Made by a program: the position numbers and the translations under genes
In this document: in pieces, positions 57,658-64,000 of the stretch
Layout of the letters: each line of letters opens with the position of its first letter
Position numbering within the stretch: the first letter of the stretch is position 1
Source: Brevipalpus yothersi
Lineage: Eukaryota > Arthropoda > Arachnida > Trombidiformes > Tenuipalpidae
DNA length: 64,000 nucleotides
Direction of reading: 5' to 3'
NCBI GenBank assembly: GCA_003956705.1
Contig: QZCP01000290.1
Span: forward strand, 203,020 to 267,019
Notes under the pieces: model-generated
What the model saw: only the letters and a program-made list of their open reading frames with translations
Database searches by the model: none
What the model was told of the DNA's origin: nothing

Positions 57658-60184
57658 GATATTCGACCAGAATCAAGTGAATATCTTTTCAAAATTTTGG
57701 TTATTGGAGATCTGGCAACCGGCAAAACAAGTTTCATTCGTCGATATGTTCATCAACTCTTCACAAGTCATTACAGAGCAACAGTAAGTAATCGTAATGG
57801 TGATGGTAATGGTATTAGTAAGGCCGCCAATCATGATGCCTTAACTTGATACAAAATGAGGAGGATGCTTGAAGGACTTTAATTGTGAATGCATCCCAAC
57901 AAACGTACAGAATCAGTGCAATCATGATGAAATCGAGCTTCTTTTTACCCACTTTTCAAGTGTGTGTTGTTATGATCAACAATCTAGTGGCTAAAAAAAT
58001 TACTATTATTATTCATTATTCAAGAGAAATTTGAAGATGACGATGTGTTTTCGAGTCAAGTCCGATCTGATCAACTTATGAACGATAGAATCATTTTCAA
58101 TTTCAATTTCCTTACACTGAATGATAGAGAAGAAAATGACTTCCATCAAGTCCAATTTTTAAAATGACCATGACGATTGAATGAAAATATGCTCCTAAAT
58201 TTGAACATTTTTCATGGCTGTAGAAGAATGAGCATTGAGTATTCTAGGGAAAATCTACACTCTATTCCATCGATTGTCACCAAATTATCTCAACCATTCA
58301 AAATTATCCAGAACTGATTCTAGACGAAATTTAGCGAACTTCTGTGATTATGATACTTTAAATTTTAAATCAAAAATATTCAATCCTACAGATTGGAGTG
58401 GATTTTGCACTAAGAGTCATCCACTGGGATGCCAACACAGTGGTTAGGTTACAGTTATGGGACATTGCTGGCCAGGAACGATTTGGCAGTATGACCAGGG
58501 TATACTATAAGGTAAGTAGGATTTTTCGAAGATAAAGTTAATTTCGCTGAAAATCAAGAAAGTCTACCCTACCTAAACAGGACGCGGTTGGAGCCTTGGT
58601 TCACTTTGATGTGACAAAAGTACAAACCTTTGATGCTGTAAAAAAATGGAAGGAAGATCTTGATTCAAAAGTTACTCTACCCGATGGTTCACCAATACCA
58701 GCTGTATTGGTAGCTAACAAGGTACAACATTCCTGTCAAATAAAATTCCCTCTATTTCTTCTTCCCATTTTTTGATGATTCCAAAGTGATAGTGACAACT
58801 TTTCTTTTCTCTTCTCTTCTCTTCTCTCTCTACCAGTGTGATCTCAATAAGAACGAGGCTTTCACCGATCCTAGTGTTATAGATGAATTTTGTCGAGTGC
58901 ATGGTTTTGTTGGATGGTATTTTGCCTCGGCTAAAGATAATGTCAACATTGAGGAAACTGTAACTCTCCTTGTTTCCGAGGTGAGTAGTTTATCATCAGC
59001 CAACGGTAACGAATAGGAGGAAAAAAATGATAAAAAATTGACTTTATTCGATTATTCAAGTCCATCTTTCCAAGATATATACGATGACTCGTTTCACTTT
59101 ACCGTTCATTCCAAGTCAACATTATGATAGAGAGAGAGAGAGGTTCGGCAAGATAATCGCGGTAAATCTTGATAAAAGAAGAAGAAATGTTTTGAAGTCC
59201 AACAAGCCTCTCTCGATTGATGGCGATTATGATGTGATGGTGCTTTCCTGCACTTTCTCTGAAAGTTGAAGAGCTAAGGGATGGTTTCGAATCAACCTTC
59301 TCACGATTAAGTTATCAGCGTCTCCAATTTCCTTGAGAGAGAGAGAAAGAGAAACGAGATGAAATCATTATGTTTTGCATTATCACATTATCATAGGGGA
59401 AGGACCAGAATTGAATCATTTCCAAGTGACTCAGATGTGGACTTTTTTACAAAATTAGATCCGGTCTCATGGAAAGTGATCCATGAGCATTTAGCAAATC
59501 TCATGACAACTACAGCTCTTTTCTGAATGATTGATACAAACATTGGCGATAAGAACACCAGCCAAAGCTACCTTATCGCCAATGTTTGTACCAATCATTC
59601 AGAAAAGAGCTGTGTATTGAAAGATTCCGATTGATAGAGTACAATGAAAAAATGCGTCTGATGTGTGCTGACAAACATGTTTCTTTCTGTTTCTGATGGA
59701 TTGGAAAGTCAGAAAGAGTCAGATTGATAGATGAGATGAATAAGTCTCTCTCCAATTCTCTTACAAAACTCTAGGTATTGTTTTCTATCAACAAATGACT
59801 TGGTTATTGCTCGAAATGAGCGTGTTGAGAACGGTATGAGTGTAACATGTAAAAAACTGTTTAGTTGAAATTTTGTGAACAAAGAAAAACTAGATGCGAA
59901 CTTCACATTACGAAGATGGACCTCAGAAATGATGAAATAGACTTTACACTCGAGAATCACAGACGACTCGTCTGTTTTGAAGAGAAATTACCTTTTTGCA
60001 ATCATGAAGTCCCAAAAAAGAGATAATTTCTATATTTTAAAGTGGAAAAAATTTCATCCAAGATTCCTTCCAACAGATACTCAATCGCACGAGGTCCCAG
60101 GATAGACAGGAACAGGACAATGAATACATCTCTCTGGACGATGAAACAGGTCGTGGAAGAAAGAAAAACTCATGTTCATGCTAA
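57658..60184 (+). CDS. RAB32: Rab32/Rab38-family small GTPase (first exon not located)
   Basis: Small GTPase of endolysosomal and lysosome-related organelle traffic. Exons found: 57658..57783, 58392..58511, 58581..58721, 58837..58980, 60077..60184, 212 residues plus an unidentified N-terminus. P-loop GDLATGKTS; switch [17 protein letters not shown]; switch [20 protein letters not shown] with the Ile of the Rab32 group instead of the usual Thr; NKCD; SAKDN. After the strong donor at 58981, an exon 1.1 kb downstream supplies the tail [17 protein letters not shown] with a C-x-C double-geranylgeranylation end. Without it the chain would stop without a prenylation cysteine, so this exon choice is well supported. 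The start exon must lie upstream because TAG precedes the first exon in frame. Confidence 0.92.
59512..59613. repeat. 42-bp inverted repeat with 18-nt loop (hairpin)
   Basis: Left arm 59512-59553 begins ACAGCTCTTTTCTGAATGAT; right arm 59572-59613 is its reverse complement with one mismatch (an A opposite C on the plus strand, or a U:G pair on the minus strand). The loop is 59554-59571. Located in the last Rab32 intron. Confidence 0.95.
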
Positions 60185-60721
60185 TTAGTCATAAAATTTA
60201 TATCCATTCATGCTGATTGATCCCCACATTCCCCAGTGATTGAATTGAATTTTAAAGATAATCAGCGAAATAAAAAAATCGTTTTGAACGATAAAATCTG
60301 AAAGTGAAAATTTTTATCGACAATGAGGTGCATATCATCGCCTAGTCAAGCTGGTACAAAGAGAATGTCTCGAGGAAAAAAAATCTCATCCATCGAGAAG
60401 CGAAAATTGGCTTCAATGACCAGTGGGAGAAAAATTCTAAAATCGCTCAGAGGAAAGAAAAATTTACGAACAAATGAACAACTTGAACGGACTCATATAT
60501 AGTACATATAAATTCAAAGAGATTCGCTTTTTCTCTCGATACACAAAAATGCATGTATATCAAGAGAATGGCCAGAGAACGGTTCACCAGATTTTCTCTA
60601 TGTATAAGCCCAGTCGATAGACATTTCAAGAGCTTGCAAATATACATATATAATCAAAAAAACATTGTGTGTGTATATATTTTTTGATATAACATTTTGC
60701 GCAAACAACTGATCATATTTC
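60185..60721. other. Convergent intergenic, 0.54 kb
   Basis: 3' UTRs of Rab32 and MARCH6. An AATAAA-like sequence lies on the plus strand near 60268. No other gene. Confidence 0.45.
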
Positions 60722-63700
60722 TTAGTCTGCAACAACAGGTGTTTGACTTGATGAGGATGACAGTGAGCCCTGTAGATTTGAATTGTTCTTCCTCGCCCTA
60801 TCCAAATCATAGTTGACTAATCGTTTACCAACGAGGTATTTGTCATTCTTGATGTGCTCATAGAGACGACAAAATTTGTTTATCAGCCAATGAATCAAAT
60901 ATATCAAGGCAGACGCTATTAGGAGGAATGGATAGATCCGTCTGATAAGAAGATTGCGTGTTTCGAACCCAACACCAAACATTGGAAGTATTCCATTGAT
61001 CGTAACATAAGGTGCTGATAGAGTGATACCGAAAACAAGGACGACTGGGATGGCCAATTTGGTGATAAGGTATTTGAGATTGATGTTCAGGGGAACAGCA
61101 TGATATATCTAGAAAACAAGAGATAGATGAAATGAATATTTGATTGGGGAGAAGTTCATTGTGAAATTGAAAATGATACTCACGGCGTTAAGAATTCCGT
61201 GTACCCTCCGTCCAATCTTCCTGTATAAACCACAAATGGTCATGATGAAGAGAAATCCAAGGGCCCAGGCTCGCCCCAGATAATAAACAGGAGATTGATT
61301 GAGTGGCACAAATACAATAAGCACAAGTTCGAAAATTAAACCAATCAGAAAGGGAATAATGCCGAGAAAAATGGATCCAACACACACAACTTTGACAGCA
61401 TTATCGCACATTTCATGTACTTGAGATGCTATAGCGTCCCAACCTCGACGTACCCAGCTGCAAAGGATGCAGAGGATGAAAGTCCTAGCTAGTATAAGTA
61501 CGACACACAATCCACAACAAAATGTATATGCATCGTCAACTTTTGCACTACCCAACCATAAGGCAAACACCTTACGACCAATGAATACTGGGACAGTGAG
61601 AAGGAACAGAACACTCAGAAGGAGAGAAAATGCGGTAAACACCAGCAATAATGAGACTCTAATTGCAAAAAATTTAGGCACCCGGTATGCTCGATCGTTA
61701 TCATCAATTTGAGCAGGAACATCTTCGCTATTCTCTTCTAAAGGTACATCTCCCAAAAGGTAAGACCTCAAGTCAAGAATATAAGATACCACTATACACC
61801 ATGCTCTTATAAGATCTTTGAAGGCTTGCATCAGATGATTGTAGCTTATGAGGAAAGGCCACATGATTAGGGGGTTGAATAATCCGGAAAATATTTCGTT
61901 CCCCTTAGTATCAGGGCTATTGAGAAGACAAAAAATGTATTCAATAGTCATAATTATAAGTAGAATAAGAGAGGAATTGGATAAAATAGATATACAAACC
62001 TGGTTTGAAATACATTGTAAGGCAAAAATCCGGGCAATAATTTTTCAATTATACACACTGGGAACCAGACCATCAGAAGAACAACTGTACCAAAGAGTAT
62101 TGGGGTTGCCAAAATTTTTCTCATATGTTTGAAGATTGACGAATGTATCATATCTTTAAACGGGTTGAAATCAGGATCACTGAGATCTTGGAGAAACCAT
62201 AAGAGTCCTTGTCTCAAAACTTCTTTTAAAATATTCATAAATGATACAGAATAGCAAACAAGAATCGTTCCTACGAGCCAATGGCTGCACATGGATGAAC
62301 CCGGAGCTGAACGAAAGCTCGCTTTTCGATCGGATAATGTGGCTCCAAGAATTGGCTGAGAGAGATAAGCTTCATTAAAATCGTGACAACTGTGGATATC
62401 TTTATCATACTTACCAGAGAGCAAACATCAAACCAAATTCCAAGAATGAGGGGAAAAACTCCAAGTTCGAAAACGAATAATAAAGCAACTTTCAAACCGA
62501 CACAGCATTGACCAAGAAGCTTTTGTGTTCGCTTGAATTTAAGCATCTTGGCAATTGAGTGTAAGAAAACTAAAGCCACACCAATAATCATGTAGCCTAG
62601 TAGTGCAGATACAACACCCTCAAAATTGGGGACATCTAGAATTCCTAAGCTTCGAATGGTGAAAGCTCCTACGTGGTAAGGAAAATATGCAAAAATGAAG
62701 ACAAATACAGTGTTCATGGATATAACCCACAATACATGTTTGAAAAAGACGAAGGGTCCATCAAGTCCAAGAACCTAGAAAAATATGAATAGATCATCAA
62801 GACAAGATAAATCAATAAATTATCCAGACTGAGAGAGCCAGAAGAAGGAGGAGAACATCTCTCCTTTACATACCCTTTCCCAAGTTAATTCATCATTGGC
62901 GGCTTCCAAGACAGGTTCAATCGCTTCCTCTCTGACTTCCACTTGTCCTGGTGGAAGATCTTGCACAGCCTCAAGCCATCCTGGACCTCCACCTCTGACC
63001 AACTGTTCACGCAACCAAACAACACTTTTGAAGGTACAGAGAGTACAAGTGACCAGACAACAGCCATAGAAATGATCAGCCTCCAAATTCTCTGTACTCA
63101 ACAGATTGGATGGAAAGGACAAGATGGCTGACCAGGATCCGGCGAAAAGACTCCGATAAATACGATCTGTTAAGAGATTAGGTTAGAGAGTGAAGAGAAA
63201 GAGAGGACATAGAAAATTCAAACAGTTATGAAATGTACTCACATGCTGTGAGAGGAACAATTCCAAGCCACACGATAGCAGCTATTGAATAGCAGAACCA
63301 ATACCAATATTTCATCAGTGTGAATTTTAGAAACCCATAAACGACATCCTTGACGGGCAACCTCTTGGGCATATCAGGTGAATAGACTAATTGATTGAGA
63401 GATGAAAAAATAGGAGATGAGGATTGCAACACAGTAGGCAGCGGTGATGGTGAGATACAAAGTCGATTTGATACATACTCGGAATGAATGAGAATCGATG
63501 GTTACATAGCTCACAGAACTCTTTTCCGCTGAATTCTAGCCATTCGTCCAAGCTAAGAGAGATAAAGAGAAAGAAGATGTGCAATAGTAGCATCAAATCA
63601 TCACTGATGAGTAAAGATAGAGTAATCTCCTCAACTATTGTAATAGAATCGTTGAGTTGCTTACCATTCTCGGTGGATGAACTTGATGCTTCCAGTGCAG

Positions 63701-63761
63701 ATACAAGGATAGAACAAAGGCTGGTCCGATGTAACCTCTGACCGACAAACACGACAAATAT
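60722..63761 (-). CDS. MARCHF6: MARCH6/TEB4 (Doa10) E3 ubiquitin ligase, 5' end not located
   Basis: Multi-pass ER membrane RING-CH ligase for ER-associated degradation, including sterol-synthesis enzymes. Exons found, complement: 60722..61108, 61184..61916, 62000..62355, 62415..62774, 62874..63166, 63243..63386, 63479..63552, 63665..63761, about 814 residues (human 910). RING-CH ligands: ICRVC, CIC, HREC, CELC, all present across the first two exons. Then [81 protein letters not shown] (the Doa10 TD region), and the C-terminal [18 protein letters not shown] block, known in relatives to be needed for activity. The acidic loop of the human protein is much shorter here. The first exon should contribute only a few residues before DICRVC; it lies in 63762-64000 or beyond. 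Confidence 0.95.
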
Positions 63762-64000
63762 CTGGAATAAAAACAGTAGAAGAATAGGTCAAAAAGATTT
63801 CCACCACTCAAAATATAAGGCCTCAAATGGAAAGCAAAACAATACATCACAGCTTCGTGGATACTTTCTGTTTACACTGTGAACACTGTGAATTGATCAA
63901 TAGCAATCCCGAATTGGACACATAAACACTACACAGACTTCATACATTGTAGAAAATCAGCTCAAAACAATCAAAAAATGATTATGGAAAATAATTAAAA
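63762..64000. other. Upstream of the first identified MARCH6 exon
   Basis: Intron or promoter of MARCH6. Several short ATG frames on the minus strand are possible start exons, but none ends in a convincing donor with the required phase. Confidence 0.35.

Noticed and set aside
59017..59020. Stop of Rab32 at the end of the fifth exon's open frame
   Set aside because: That frame reads through a strong GTGAGT donor and lacks a prenylation cysteine; the exon at 60077 gives a proper C-x-C end.
1..64000. CRISPR array, prophage, operon or bacterial mobile element
   Set aside because: Spliced metazoan genes throughout; no direct-repeat/spacer array, integrase or transposase reading frame was seen.

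Overview
The window looks like nuclear DNA from a small, compact arthropod genome. It is AT-rich, genes on both strands are closely packed, introns are mostly 60-150 bp with GT..AG ends, and there are many (GA)n/(CT)n microsatellites, one of them broken by a 135-base run of N. The protein set (proteasome, PTDSS, ABCE1, NVL, Rab32, MARCH6, TMEM130, PLXDC) is plainly metazoan. The compactness and codon style would fit an acariform mite; that is an inference, not something proven here. Exon joins were built by hand from splice sites and frame continuity.

Layout. 0.2-1.5 kb: PSMD6/Rpn7 (-). 2.8-4.6 kb: phosphatidylserine synthase (-). 6.3-8.3 kb: a seven-exon secreted GLGG-repeat protein (+). 9.4-11.3 kb: secreted type-B carboxylesterase (-). 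12.9-14.2 kb: sorbitol dehydrogenase-like enzyme (+). 16.1-25.4 kb: four intact two-exon paralogues (+), each an F-box plus a domain resembling the FIST region of FBXO22. Between copies 2 and 3 lies a mosaic of broken pieces: an F-box gene tail, a PLD fragment, a SORD fragment and an inverted piece of SORD 3' flank. 25.7-27.0 kb: PLD3/4-like protein (-). 27.6-28.2 kb: an inverted, internally deleted copy of the large gene at 30.5-34.9 kb. 28.6-29.9 kb: BRF2-like Pol III factor (+). 30.5-34.9 kb: a 1375-residue low-complexity protein (-). 38.9-40.8 kb: atypical dual-specificity phosphatase (+). 41.4-42.4 kb: an unrecognised, frame-interrupted gene (-). 42.6-44.7 kb: NVL AAA-ATPase (-), head-to-head with PDCD2L at 45.2-46.2 kb (+). 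46.7-48.5 kb: TMEM130-like (-). 50.0-51.9 kb: ABCE1 (+). 52.2-54.0 kb: PLXDC-like receptor (-). 54.7-55.4 kb: small secreted Gly/Lys protein (-). 57.7-60.2 kb: Rab32-like GTPase (+), first exon not found. 60.7-63.8 kb: MARCH6/Doa10 ubiquitin ligase (-), 5' end not found.

Most genes are unrelated housekeeping neighbours. The exceptions are NVL, PDCD2L and ABCE1, all linked to ribosome production or recycling, with NVL and PDCD2L sharing one 447-bp intergenic promoter region. The most unusual part is 13.5-26.2 kb. The gene order SORD-F1-F2-[broken F, PLD', SORD']-F3-F4-PLD is what a tandem duplication of a two-gene block would leave, with breakpoints in SORD and PLD, followed by local inversion and gene conversion. 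A second striking feature is a 42-bp inverted repeat with an 18-nt loop in the last Rab32 intron.
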